The position numbers and the translations under genes were made by a program. The notes under the pieces were generated by a model. It ran no database searches, was not told the DNA's origin, and was given only the letters and a program-made list of their open reading frames with translations. A stretch of DNA of 64,000 nt, taken from NCBI RefSeq assembly GCF_023223525.1, contig NZ_JALPRX010000054.1, positions 1 through 64,000 on the forward strand, given 5' to 3'. Positions 32,352 to 43,346 of the stretch are shown here, in pieces. Numbering within the stretch: the stretch's first letter is position 1; each line of letters starts with the position of its first letter. Source of the DNA: Roseomonas acroporae. Lineage in GTDB: Bacteria > Pseudomonadota > Alphaproteobacteria > Acetobacterales > Acetobacteraceae.

Positions 32352-33307
32352 GGCTGCGCCGCCGGCGCGTCGGTGGCCGCTTCCGCGGCCGGTCGTGCCT
32401 CGGCCGGCGGCGCGTCGGGGGGCGGCGCGTTGGTGGGCGGCACGTCGGGGGGCGGCGCTTCTGCGGCAGGCGCCGCCGGCCCGGCGGGCGCGGCCTCGGC
32501 CGGCGCGGGCCGGCCGGCGGCCACGACGGCACGCCCCTGGCGCGCGGCGGCCTGCATCCGGTCCGCCTCGGCCCGCACCTGCTGCATCACCCGCGCCGCG
32601 ACGAGGTCGTAGCCAGCCATGGTGAAGTGGATGCCGTCATCGGTGCGCAGCCGCTGCATGGAGCCGTCGAGCGCCGGGCCGGAGCCGACGAAGCGCCCGG
32701 AATCGTCGGCGACCAGGGTCCAGATGTCGAGATAGGTGCCGCCGGCGGCGACGGTGGCGTCGCGGAACAGGCCGTTCAGGTACTGCATGTCGCGGCTGTA
32801 ATTGGCCTCGCGCGCGATCGGGTTGCCGCACCAGATCACGGGGATGCCGGCCTCGGCGAAGGCGCGCAGGATGGCCTCCACCCGCCCGCGGTAGAATTCC
32901 AGCCACGCCGCGCTGCGGAAGGGCAGGTAGCGCCCCTCGGCGGGGCGCGCCGGCACGCGGTCGTTGCCGCCGAACATCAGCACGGCGATGTCGGGCCGGT
33001 CGTGCTCGGCGGTGCGCTGGGCGACGGCCAGCCAGTCGTGGATCACCGGCTGGCTGATCGCGGTCGCGGGCTTGGTGCGGTTGAGCACGCGGAAGCGCGG
33101 GTCCCGCCGCACCTGCCGCAGCATCATCTGGGCGAGGCCCTGCGCCTGGCTGTCGCCGAGCACCGCGATGGTGAGCGGCCCGCCCTCCTCGGCCCGCGCC
33201 CGGCGGCCGGCGAGCAGGAGCCCCGCCAGCCCGCCGAGGACGGCGCCGCGGCGGGGGAGCGGCGCCGCGTGGCGGTGCGCCGGGAACGACAGGTCGGTCA
33301 TGGGCAT
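32348..33307 (-). CDS. SGNH hydrolase (DUF459-like), exported
   Basis: The 319-residue protein has a Tat/Sec-like leader (LPRRGAVLGGLAGLLLAGRRARA). The catalytic blocks are AVLGDSQAQGL (Ser53), MFGGNDRV, and DDGIHFTMAGY (Asp/His). Residues after 240 are a Pro/Ala-rich tail with PPPD repeats. It is translated coupled to the second SGNH gene. Paired SGNH genes of this sort usually serve polysaccharide O-acetylation beside an MBOAT acyltransferase; none is present in this window, so the substrate stays unknown. Confidence 0.8.
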   Translation of the reverse strand: MPMTDLSFPAHRHAAPLPRRGAVLGGLAGLLLAGRRARAEEGGPLTIAVLGDSQAQGLAQMMLRQVRRDPRFRVLNRTKPATAISQPVIHDWLAVAQRTAEHDRPDIAVLMFGGNDRVPARPAEGRYLPFRSAAWLEFYRGRVEAILRAFAEAGIPVIWCGNPIAREANYSRDMQYLNGLFRDATVAAGGTYLDIWTLVADDSGRFVGSGPALDGSMQRLRTDDGIHFTMAGYDLVAARVMQQVRAEADRMQAAARQGRAVVAAGRPAPAEAAPAGPAAPAAEAPPPDVPPTNAPPPDAPPAEARPAAEAATDAPAAQP

Positions 33308-33524
33308 TCGTGCAGGGATTTCCCGGGCCGGATCGGAGGCGAGAGGCGGCGCCGCGCGGCGGCGGGCGCGGCCAGCCAATAGCCGCTATCGCCGCCGACG
33401 GGTAGCCGCGACGGCGGCGGCCGGCAACCCGACCTCGCCAACCCCTTGCTACAGAACGCTTTCCGTGGCCGGAACGGCACGCCCGGGTGCGCCCCGGCCC
33501 CCGCCGCCGTCCCGCTTTCCCTAC

Positions 33525-33573
33525 TCCGCTCCCTATCCTGCTCCCTACCCCGCCCCCTACCCTGCTCCCTCTG
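33525..33573. repeat. 12-bp tandem repeat, intergenic
   Basis: About four units of CCCTACCCTGCT type (with C/T variants) fill the gap between the divergent-looking SGNH start and the end of the 149-aa gene, running into its last codons. No coding content in it. Confidence 0.8.
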
Positions 33574-34006
33574 GCGCCGGCGGGAACAGCCAGCCTTCCG
33601 CCGGCTCGTTGGCGCGCGGTCGGGCGGCGGCCGGGCGGCGCGGCGGGGCGGCGCCGCTGCGCAGGCGGATCAGCTCGTCCACCAGCCGGTCCACGGTCTG
33701 CCAGATCGGCTCGTCGCCCTGCCGCTCGCTCATGACGAAGCGGTGCGCGGCCAGGGTGACGTTGAGCGTGCCGCGCGTGGTCTCCGGCCGGGCGGAGCGC
33801 ATCTGCACCAGCGCCTTCTCCACCTCCTCCAGCGGCACGCCGAAATGCGCGGCGATCCGCTCGGGCTCGTGCCCCTCGCGGCGCAGCCGGCGCGCCTTGT
33901 CGCGCTGGGTCGGCGTCAGCAGGATCGACGGCCGCAGCGCCTCGGTGCGGCGCGACATCTCGCCCGAGCCGGTGCCGGGCGGCTTTCCCTTGAACTTGGT
34001 CGGCAT
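33557..34006 (-). CDS. Host paralogue of the prophage gene 19399-19758 (149 aa)
   Basis: GGGAG lies 7 bases before ATG at 34006. Residues 21-115 carry TEALRPSILLTP, ARRLRREGHEPERIAAHFGVPLEEVEKA, MRSARP, TLNVTLAAHRFV, DEPIWQTVDRLVDELIRLR, the same blocks as in the prophage protein. The C-terminus is Arg/Pro-rich and ends in tandem-repeat DNA. A helix-turn-helix is possible. No function known. A stand-alone gene beside ccmB. Confidence 0.7.
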   Translation of the reverse strand: MPTKFKGKPPGTGSGEMSRRTEALRPSILLTPTQRDKARRLRREGHEPERIAAHFGVPLEEVEKALVQMRSARPETTRGTLNVTLAAHRFVMSERQGDEPIWQTVDRLVDELIRLRSGAAPPRRPAAARPRANEPAEGWLFPPAPEGAG

Positions 34007-34163
34007 GGCTTGCTCCCAGGCCGGCACCGAGGCGCCCCGCGCGCCGGCCTGCATCTCTCGGGCCGCAGCATAGGCGGGATGCGCCGGCGCCGCACCTCCC
34101 CTGCCGGCCCGCGCGGCCCTTCCCGCCGCGACGCGCGCCGCCCCCGCGGGAGCCGCGTCGCCG

Positions 34164-34823
34164 TCACTCCTCCCGCAGCGCCGCCCCGCCCGCGATCGGC
34201 GCCACCGGCAGCAGCAGGGCCAGCAGCGCCAGCAGCAGCAGCAGGAAGGGCCGCGGCGAGAGGCCGGAAGCCGCCGCCTCGATCGCCGCCGCGCCGAAGA
34301 TCACCGCCGGGATCGAGAGCGGCAGCACCAGCAGCGGCAGCAGCACGCCGCCGCGCCGCGCGCCCAGCGTCAGCGCCGCCGCCGCCGTGCCGAGCAGCGA
34401 CAGCACCCCGGTCGCCAGCCCGAGCGCCGCCGCCGCCGCGCCCCAGGCCGCGACCGGCAGGTTGAGCAGCGCCGCCGCCGCCGGCACCGCCGCCAGCAGC
34501 GGCGCGCCCGTGGTCAGCCAGTGGCCGAGCGCCTTGGCGGCGGCGAGCCCGGCGCCGGGCAGGCCGGAGAGGCGGAGCTGGTCCAGCGAGCCGTCCTCCG
34601 CGTCGGCGCCGAACAGCCGGTCGAGCGGCAGCAGCGCGGCGAGCAGCGCCGCCGCCACCAGCGCGCCGGGGGCGAGGCGCGCCAGCGCCTCGGGCGAGGG
34701 GCCGATGCCGAAGGGGAACAGCGCCGCCACCAGCACGAAGAACAGCACCGCCGCCAGCGTGTCGGCCGGGTGGCGCAGCGCGAGGCGCAGCTCGCGCGCC
34801 AGGACGGCGAGGAAGGGCCTCAC
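34164..34823 (-). CDS. ccmB: Heme exporter membrane subunit CcmB
   Basis: The 219-residue protein, close to the family length of about 220, has six hydrophobic helices (FFVLVAALFPFGIG, ALVAAALLAALLPLDRLF, and so on) and the FGADAEDGSLDQLRLSGL loop characteristic of CcmB. A GTG at 34823 gives the family start VRPFLAVLARELRLALR. It follows ccmA by 40 bases. With CcmA and CcmC it delivers heme for cytochrome c maturation. ccmC is not next to it here. Confidence 0.88.
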   Translation of the reverse strand: MRPFLAVLARELRLALRHPADTLAAVLFFVLVAALFPFGIGPSPEALARLAPGALVAAALLAALLPLDRLFGADAEDGSLDQLRLSGLPGAGLAAAKALGHWLTTGAPLLAAVPAAAALLNLPVAAWGAAAAALGLATGVLSLLGTAAAALTLGARRGGVLLPLLVLPLSIPAVIFGAAAIEAAASGLSPRPFLLLLLALLALLLPVAPIAGGAALREE

Positions 34824-34863
34824 CGGCGGGGTCGTCCGGGCCGGCGGGCGGCGGCGGCGCGGC

Positions 34864-35463
34864 TCACAGCGCCAGCGTCCCGGCCCCGGGCAGCGGCAGC
34901 GGCAGGTGCGTCGCGGCCACCACCATGCCCCCTCCGGCGCGGTGGGCGGCGAGCAGCGCGCCGAGCCGCCCGACCGAGGCGGCGTCGAGCCCCACCGTCG
35001 GCTCGTCGAGCAGCCAGAGCGGCGCCGTGGCGGCCGGGACCAGCGCCAGCCGGGCCAGCGCCAGCCGGCGCCGCTGCCCGGCCGAGAGCACCCGCGCCGG
35101 CAGCTCCGCGAGCGGCGCGAGGTCGAGCGCCGCCAGCGCCGCCGCCGCGTCGCCGCCCCAGAGGCGGGCATAGAGGGCGAGGTTCTCGCGCAGCGTCAGC
35201 GCCGGCTTCGCGGCATCCGCATGGCCGACATAGCGCAGGCGCCGCGCATGCGCGGCGCGGTCGGCCTGCACGTCCTCGCCCGCCCAGAGCAGCCGCCCCG
35301 CCGCCGGCGCGAGCAGCCCGGCAAGCAGGCGAAGCAGGCTCGACTTGCCCGCGCCGTTGGCACCCGTCAGCAGCAGCGCCCCGCCCGGCGCCAGGCGGAA
35401 GCCGAGCCCGGCGAACACCGCCCGCTCGCCCCGCAGGCAGGCCAGATCCTCGGCTTCCAGCAT
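34864..35463 (-). CDS. ccmA: Heme exporter ATP-binding protein CcmA
   Basis: The 199-residue ABC ATPase has Walker A TGANGAGKSS (33-42), signature LSAGQRRRLALARL, and Walker B LWLLDEPTVGLD. The short length and the RGERAVFAGLGFRL start fit CcmA. GGAAGGGG precedes ATG 35463. With ccmB it forms the ABC step that releases holo-CcmE. It diverges from acnA. Confidence 0.92.
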   Translation of the reverse strand: MLEAEDLACLRGERAVFAGLGFRLAPGGALLLTGANGAGKSSLLRLLAGLLAPAAGRLLWAGEDVQADRAAHARRLRYVGHADAAKPALTLRENLALYARLWGGDAAAALAALDLAPLAELPARVLSAGQRRRLALARLALVPAATAPLWLLDEPTVGLDAASVGRLGALLAAHRAGGGMVVAATHLPLPLPGAGTLAL

Positions 35464-35765
35464 CGCCCCTTCCCGAACCCCAACCGCGAACCCCGATCGG
35501 CCACCCCGTTCCCGGCCACCCGTTGCCGATGCCCCGGCGCCGATGCCCCGGCGCCGACGCCCCATCGCCCGGGGCCCACCACCCGCGGCCCGTGGCCGGC
35601 GCATCCCTTGCATGGCCGCCTTCCGGAGCCAACCCTTGCGTTGTCAACCCACTATCCGGGCCACCGCCCGGGGCCACCCGTGGACCGGCTCCCGCAGCCG
35701 TGCTTTAAGCCGGTCGGGATCGCATCCATATTTTGCCGCGCACAATCGATAAGGGGTCTGCAATC
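35464..35765. other. ccmA-acnA divergent intergenic region
   Basis: The roughly 300 bases hold no gene. A GATGCCCCGGCGCC motif is repeated two to three times (about 35529-35560). Closer to acnA the DNA turns AT-richer (TTTAAG, CATATTTTG, CAATCGATAAGG), fitting a promoter and an AAGGGG ribosome site 9 bases before the acnA ATG. Confidence 0.55.
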
Positions 35766-38465
<2,700 letters not shown>

Positions 38466-38510
38466 GGCCGCTTCGCGTTCCGGCCGGCGGGCCGGGAGCG
38501 GGCTGAACGG

Positions 38511-38542
38511 GGGCGCGGGCCGGCAACGGCCCGCGCCCTTTT
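38511..38542 (+). terminator. Rho-independent terminator of acnA
   Basis: An 11-bp perfect stem GGGCGCGGGCC / GGCCCGCGCCC with a GGCAAC loop is followed directly by TTTT. It lies 45 bases after the acnA stop. Confidence 0.85.
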
Positions 38543-38661
38543 CCCTGCGCGCGGCACCGCCCTTCCCGCCCGCCACCGGGCCGGCATTTCCGGCCGCCCG
38601 CCTTCCCGCGCTACACTCCGCGCCCCGGCGCGGCGGAACCGTGCCGGCGGGGAGGAAATCC

Positions 38662-39645
38662 ATGCCGAACGAGGTCGAATCCGGCCGCCGGCCGCTGCTG
38701 CTCGGCACCATGGCCGCCGCCATCGCCGGCACCGCCCGGGCGCAGACGGCGGGACAGGCGCCGCAACCGGCCCAGCCGGCCGCCGGCGCGGTGCGCTGGT
38801 CCACCGGCACCGAGCGGCCGCGCCTGCGCGTGCCGGCCAATGCCTGCGACTGCCACCACCACATCTACGACTCGAAGTACCCGGCCGCCGCCAACGCCGT
38901 GCTGCTGCCGCCCGACGCCTCGATCGCCGACTACCGGGCGCTGCAACGGCGCCTCGGCACCACGCGCAACGTGATCGTGCAGCCCTCCACCTACGGCACC
39001 GACAACCGCGTGACGCTCGACGCGATGAAGGAGATGGGTGCCAACACGCGCGCCGTCGCCGTGGTGAACGCCGAGGTCTCCGATGCGGAGCTGCGCCGGC
39101 TGCACGACCTCGGCGTGCGCGGCATCCGCTTCAATTTGCAGCAGGCGGGTGCGACGACCATCGACATGCTGGAGCCGCTCTCGCGCCGCATCCACGGGAT
39201 GGGCTGGCACTGCCAGGTCTTCATGCCGGGCGAGAAGCTCGCCGAGGCGCGCGACCTGTTCATGCGCCTGCCGAGCCGGCTGGTGTTCGACCATCTCGGC
39301 CACGTGCCGCAGCCGGCCGGCGTCGAGAGCCCGACCTTCGCGACGGTCAGGGCGCTGATCGACAAGGGCAACACCTGGGTGAAGCTCTCGGGCGCCTACA
39401 TCGACACCCGGGTCGGGCCGCCGGGCTACGCGGACACCAGCGCGGTGGCGCGCGCCTACGCCGCGCACGCGCCGCAGCGCATGGTCTGGGGCAGCGACTG
39501 GCCGCACCCGACGCAGGCGGCCGACCAGAAGCCGGACGACGCGGTGCTGCTCGACCTGCTCGCGGCCTGGGTGCCGGACGAGGCGGCGCGCAACCGCATC
39601 CTGGTGGACAACCCGGCGGAGCTGTACGACTTCCCGCGAGGGTGA
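38662..39645 (+). CDS. Exported amidohydrolase family 2 (LigI-like TIM barrel)
   Basis: The 327-residue protein has a leader (GRRPLLLGTMAAAIAGTARAQ), then ACDCHHHIYD (metal-site HxH), GIRFNLQQAG, HCQVFMPG, LVFDHLGHVP, and the final WGSDWPHPT aspartate block. It resembles 2-pyrone-4,6-dicarboxylate and other lactone hydrolases. A GGAGG site precedes ATG 38662. The substrate is not known; the export signal makes a periplasmic role likely. Confidence 0.85.
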   Translation: MPNEVESGRRPLLLGTMAAAIAGTARAQTAGQAPQPAQPAAGAVRWSTGTERPRLRVPANACDCHHHIYDSKYPAAANAVLLPPDASIADYRALQRRLGTTRNVIVQPSTYGTDNRVTLDAMKEMGANTRAVAVVNAEVSDAELRRLHDLGVRGIRFNLQQAGATTIDMLEPLSRRIHGMGWHCQVFMPGEKLAEARDLFMRLPSRLVFDHLGHVPQPAGVESPTFATVRALIDKGNTWVKLSGAYIDTRVGPPGYADTSAVARAYAAHAPQRMVWGSDWPHPTQAADQKPDDAVLLDLLAAWVPDEAARNRILVDNPAELYDFPRG

Positions 39646-39652
39646 AAATGGA

Positions 39653-39692
39653 GGTGCCTCGGCAATTCGATTAATGATCTGTCCGAGGCACC
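39653..39692 (+). terminator. Hairpin after the amidohydrolase gene
   Basis: GGTGCCTCGG (39653-39662) pairs perfectly with CCGAGGCACC (39683-39692) around a 20-base AT-rich loop. No clear T-run follows, so it may act as a bidirectional or RNA-stability element rather than a typical terminator. Confidence 0.5.
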
Positions 39693-39711
39693 ACTTGGAC
39701 CTCGCGGCGCC

Positions 39712-40694
39712 GTAATGGATCCATTACTGACCTAATGAAAAATCCTCGGCCTTACATTTCAGCGAGATTCGCAAAGGTGCATCACCTTCTATCAAGCCAT
39801 CTAGGTTGCGAATCGATTCTTTTAGGTAAGAATCCACCCTCATCCAAAAAACTTCATGGCGATCTCCATCGGTGTTTGCGGGCATCATTCGAGCAAAACG
39901 CTCACAGCGCGCCAAATCGAGTTGCCCCTGAACATGTTTCAGCCATTCGCGCATTATCTGAGCCGCCGCTAAATTTTCGTTTAAAAGTACTTGAGCCTCA
40001 CTAAGAGCTTGCAATCCTAAAAACACCACCATAACCGCTTGGCGCGCTCGGTCAATCGCCCGCACAGTTTTCGATGAAGTGTCCCACATCAAACGTGTCG
40101 CATTGTATTTTGGTGGCTGCGGAATAATTTGGATTAATTCTGCCGCCTGCTGCAAAGCTCCGCCTATTGATTTTTGTAGGCCGTCTATTGTCAAGGCCAA
40201 CATTTGACTGCGACTATTTCCATAATACTGAATTGTTCGAAGCGAAATGATTGCCGATTTCACCCTCCCAAGATCGCCCGCAATTTGCAACTTTAGAAGA
40301 AGATTGATATCATTCTGAAGCGTTTTAAGCTGACTAGAAATCTGTACCAGCATGGCATGACCTGCTAGCACGCTGACAGACGCAAGCAACCCAGGGCTGA
40401 TCTCGCTAAGCCTTGCGACGGCGATAATCTTACCATCCGGCCCTTTCACAAAAGCATCGTATAGCCCATCCTTTCGCGGATTTAAGGCGCCGCCGACAGG
40501 CTGGCTAAGCACAACGTGATAAGAACCTCCTCTAGGCAGTTCCGCGATTCTGTGGCCGAGATCAGCAAAAGTAGCGCCGATCTCGGCAGCGAGTGCCGCC
40601 TGGTGTTGGCCAGCCACCTGATTGGTGGCAGGGCAAATCATCTCAGGCTGTGGTATTTCACCCATCCGGCGGCATTCCCAAATCCATTACGGAC
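39712..40694. mobile_element. Low-GC insert with near-identical 13-bp direct repeats
   Basis: Base composition drops abruptly to an estimated 45-50% GC from about 39650 to 40770, against over 70% around it. ATCCATTACTGAC (39719-39731) and ATCCATTACGGAC (40682-40694) bracket the single gene; the left one is part of a perfect 16-bp palindrome GTAATGGATCCATTAC (39712-39727). AT-rich DNA continues about 75 bases past the right repeat, so the true ends may be wider. No transposase or integrase is present. Confidence 0.45.
39724..40665 (-). CDS. Orphan low-GC gene, unknown helical protein (313 aa)
   Basis: The protein reads as alpha-helical after residue about 80. It has a beta-containing N-terminal part (SYHVVLSQPVGGAL, GLYDAFVKGPDGKIIAVARL), then a hydrophobic SEISPGLLASVSVLAGHAML and a helical bundle with leucine-rich heptads (SSQLKTLQNDINLLLKLQIA). 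The end includes HEVFWMRVDSYLKESIRNLDGL. No known catalytic motif or signal peptide was recognised. Codons differ from the host (A/T third positions are common). A horizontally gained cargo such as a defence or toxin gene is possible but unproven. Confidence 0.7.
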   Translation of the reverse strand: MGEIPQPEMICPATNQVAGQHQAALAAEIGATFADLGHRIAELPRGGSYHVVLSQPVGGALNPRKDGLYDAFVKGPDGKIIAVARLSEISPGLLASVSVLAGHAMLVQISSQLKTLQNDINLLLKLQIAGDLGRVKSAIISLRTIQYYGNSRSQMLALTIDGLQKSIGGALQQAAELIQIIPQPPKYNATRLMWDTSSKTVRAIDRARQAVMVVFLGLQALSEAQVLLNENLAAAQIMREWLKHVQGQLDLARCERFARMMPANTDGDRHEVFWMRVDSYLKESIRNLDGLIEGDAPLRISLKCKAEDFSLGQ

Positions 40695-40769
40695 ACCGAA
40701 GCCTATCAGGACTTGCATCAATAATGAAATGCCTTATCTGGAACCATAGATTCCCGTGATAGGTTCACC

Positions 40770-41444
40770 TTATCCCAGCCGCAGCTCCCGGAACGCCGCC
40801 CGCCCAGTGCCGCTCACCATCACCCCGACCTCGCCCGACAGCGGCTCGCCGTCGCCGATCGAGGCGACCTGCTGCCCGTCCATGGCGATGGCGAAGGACT
40901 CGGGCCGCACGGTGAGGCGCATGGCGTGCCAGCCACCGCCGCCCCAGGCGCCGTTGCGGCTCGACACGGACCGGGCGAAGCCGCCATCGGCGTAGCGGTA
41001 GACCGAGAGCGTGTCGCCGGCGAGCATCGCCACCCGGTAGCGCCTGCCGGGGCCCCCATCGCCGCGCTGGAAGGCGAAGACGATGCCCGCGCCCACCGCA
41101 TGCCCCTCCACCGCCGGGATGTCGCCGTTCACCAGCACCTCCACCGCGTAGGCCGGGCCGGGCGGCGCGGTGAGGGCGGCGGTCCAGGCCGTGGGATCGG
41201 TCTCGTTGGCGAAGGTCAGGGCGCCGTCGCCCGTGGCCTGCACCAGCCAGGCGCCCTGCCGGCCGTAGCGCACGCGGCGGCCGATCTCGCCCATCGTGTA
41301 GGCGGTCTGTCCGCCGGCAGGCGGCGCGGCGGGCGCCGGGCCGGCGGGCGGCGGCGCCTTCTGCGCCAGCGCCGGCATGCCGCCCAGGGCGAGGGCCGCC
41401 GGCGCCGCGCCGAACGCCAGGCACGCGAACATTCTCCTGCGCAT
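40770..41444 (-). CDS. Secreted concanavalin-like protein (DUF1080-type)
   Basis: The 224-residue protein has a signal peptide (MRRRMFACLAFGAAPAALALGG) and a beta-rich mature part with GAWLVQATGDGALTFANETDP, AVEVLVNGD, GIVFAFQRGD, GGWHAMRLTVRPESFAIAMDG, and GEVGVMVSGTGRAAF, a jelly-roll layout of sugar-binding or glycosidase-like domains. No catalytic residues can be named. AGGAG lies 8 bases before ATG. It follows the low-GC insert, and is convergent in none. Confidence 0.75.
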   Translation of the reverse strand: MRRRMFACLAFGAAPAALALGGMPALAQKAPPPAGPAPAAPPAGGQTAYTMGEIGRRVRYGRQGAWLVQATGDGALTFANETDPTAWTAALTAPPGPAYAVEVLVNGDIPAVEGHAVGAGIVFAFQRGDGGPGRRYRVAMLAGDTLSVYRYADGGFARSVSSRNGAWGGGGWHAMRLTVRPESFAIAMDGQQVASIGDGEPLSGEVGVMVSGTGRAAFRELRLG

Positions 41445-41574
41445 CGCGCGCTCTCCTTCCTGCCGGCGCAGCCGCCGGCGCCGCGGGGACGGCCGGCAAG
41501 ACCACCCGCCTCGCGCCCGCATCGCCCGACGGCCGCCATCATGCCGCATCGGCACGCGGCGGCGCGGAAGCGCT

Positions 41575-42720
41575 TCAGGGCGTCGGCCGCCCGGCCGCCG
41601 CTCCCGCCCGCACCCCCAGCGCCGCCGGCACTGCCGCCGCGCAGAGCGCCGCCATCGCCCAGAACGCCCCGCCGCCGAGCCAGGCGTAGAGCGGCCCGCA
41701 GAGCAGCGTCAGCACGCCGCTCGCCAGCCCGACGCCGAGCGAGGCGTGCAGCGTCTGCGCCGTGGCGGCGAGCGGCGCCGGCACGCCGCCCGCCAGCAGC
41801 CGCATGGCGGCGAGGTGCTGCGCGCCGAAGGTCAGCCCGTGCAGCGCCTGCGCCAGCACCAGCGCCGGCAGCCAGCCGGTGACGGCGGTGATCGACCAGC
41901 GCAGCACCCCCGCCGCCGCCGCCAGCAGCGACAGGCCGCGCGGCCCGAGCCGCGCCACCAGCGGCGCGCCGAAGACGAAGAGAATCACCTCCAGCACCAC
42001 GCCCTCGCCCCAGAGCAGGCCGATCAGCGCGGGCGAGAGGCCGAGCGACTGCCAGTGCAGCGCGCCGAAGCCGTAGTAGAGCGCGTGGCTGCCCTGGATC
42101 AGCGCGGAGAGCAGCAGCAGCCGGCGGAAGCCCGGCAGGCGCAGCACGGCGGCGAAGCCGGCGCGGCCGGACCGGGCCTCGACGCGCTCGCGCGGCAGAA
42201 GCAGGGCGCAGAGCGCCACCAGCGCCATGCCGCCCGCGATCAGCCAGACCACGATGCCGATCCCGGCGAGCTGCACCGCCCAGCCGGCCGCCACGGTGCA
42301 GAGGATGAAGGCGACGGAGCCGGCGGCGCGGACGCGGCCGTAGTCGAAGCCCTCGCGCCGGGCGACGCGCAGCGTCAGCATGTCCGACATCGGGATCAGC
42401 GGCGCCGAGACGATGCCGTGCAGCACCGCGACGGCGAGCAGCGCCCAGAAGCCCGCGGCCAGCCCGTAGGCCGTGGCGGTGAGCGTGGCGATGGCGGCGG
42501 ACGCCAGCAGCACGCCGCGCGGATCGCCCGTGGCGTCGGCCACCCGCCCGGCGAGCGGCCCGGCCAGCAGCCGCACCGCCGAGGCGGCGGCGAGCAGCGC
42601 CGCGATCCCCTGCGCGGTGACGCCGAGGGCGGCGAGGTAGGCCGGCAGGAAGGGCTGGGCGACCCCGACCGCGCCGAACAGCGCGGCGTAGAGCAGGGCG
42701 AAGCGGGTCGGCAGTCTCAT
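41575..42720 (-). CDS. MFS transporter (MFS_1-like, PPP/LacY type)
   Basis: The 381-residue protein has about 12 hydrophobic segments. It begins MRLPTRFALLYAALFGAVGV with the QPFLPAYLAALG motif of the 3-phenylpropionate/LacY-like group and has the RRLLLLSALIQGSHALYYGF second half. The substrate cannot be assigned. The ATG at 42720 is preferred; upstream the open frame runs through a 3x24-bp tandem repeat (Arg/Ala-rich) and is not real. Divergent from lrgA. Confidence 0.85.
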   Translation of the reverse strand: MRLPTRFALLYAALFGAVGVAQPFLPAYLAALGVTAQGIAALLAAASAVRLLAGPLAGRVADATGDPRGVLLASAAIATLTATAYGLAAGFWALLAVAVLHGIVSAPLIPMSDMLTLRVARREGFDYGRVRAAGSVAFILCTVAAGWAVQLAGIGIVVWLIAGGMALVALCALLLPRERVEARSGRAGFAAVLRLPGFRRLLLLSALIQGSHALYYGFGALHWQSLGLSPALIGLLWGEGVVLEVILFVFGAPLVARLGPRGLSLLAAAAGVLRWSITAVTGWLPALVLAQALHGLTFGAQHLAAMRLLAGGVPAPLAATAQTLHASLGVGLASGVLTLLCGPLYAWLGGGAFWAMAALCAAAVPAALGVRAGAAAGRPTP

Positions 42721-42768
42721 GGAGGGCGGCACCCTGGCCGTCCCGGCGGCGCGGGGAAAGCCGATTCC

Positions 42769-42840
42769 GGCGCGTCTCGCGCCACGTCTTCCGGCGCGTC
42801 TCGCGCCACGTCTTCCAGCGCGTCTCGCGCCACGTCGGCC
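42769..42840. repeat. Three 24-bp tandem repeats upstream of the MFS gene
   Basis: Units at 42769-42792, 42793-42816 and 42817-42840: the first two are identical (GGCGCGTCTCGCGCCACGTC then TTCC), the third has three changes. They lie in the 280-base gap between the MFS gene and lrgA. Each unit contains the inverted GGCGCG..CGCGCC. Confidence 0.9.
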
Positions 42841-43001
42841 GGGCCGGGTTGCCGCCCATGCGGCCGCCGCATGGCGCGCGCGGCGCAACCGGCCCTATCC
42901 TCGCCGGCAAGGAAGCGTCGCCAACCCAACACCGGAGACACGATGATTCCGCACCGCCCCGCCGCCCCGGCGAGCCGCCGCCTCCCCGCGCGCCGTCCCC
43001 G

Positions 43002-43343
43002 ATGATCGCCGCCCTCGCCACCCTGCTCTGCTGCCAGCTCGCCGGCGAGTTGCTGGCACGGCTGCTGCACCTGCCCGTGCCCGGCCCGGTGATCGGTATG
43101 GTGATCCTGTTCGCCGCGCTGGTGGCCCGCGGCCGCGTGCCCGAGGCGCTGGGCCGCACCACGGACACGCTGCTGACCCATCTCGGCCTGCTCTACGTGC
43201 CGGCCGGGGTCGGGCTGGTGCTGTTCCTGCCGCTGCTGGCGCAGAACTGGCTGACGCTGCTGCTGGCGGTGGTGGGCGGCACGCTGGCGGGCATCGCCGC
43301 CACCGGGCTGATCGCCGAATTCCTGTTCCGGCGCTGGGGCTGA
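43002..43343 (+). CDS. CidA/LrgA holin-like protein
   Basis: The 113-residue membrane protein has four hydrophobic segments, starting MIAALATLLCCQLAGELLAR, with the PVPGPVIGMVILFAALV motif of the CidA/LrgA family. It partners with LrgB in controlling cell-wall lysis or pyruvate export. ATG at 43002, 3 bases before the stop-linked lrgB (43347). Only four codons separate the genes, a typical lrgAB pair. Confidence 0.9.
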   Translation: MIAALATLLCCQLAGELLARLLHLPVPGPVIGMVILFAALVARGRVPEALGRTTDTLLTHLGLLYVPAGVGLVLFLPLLAQNWLTLLLAVVGGTLAGIAATGLIAEFLFRRWG

Positions 43344-43346
43344 GCC

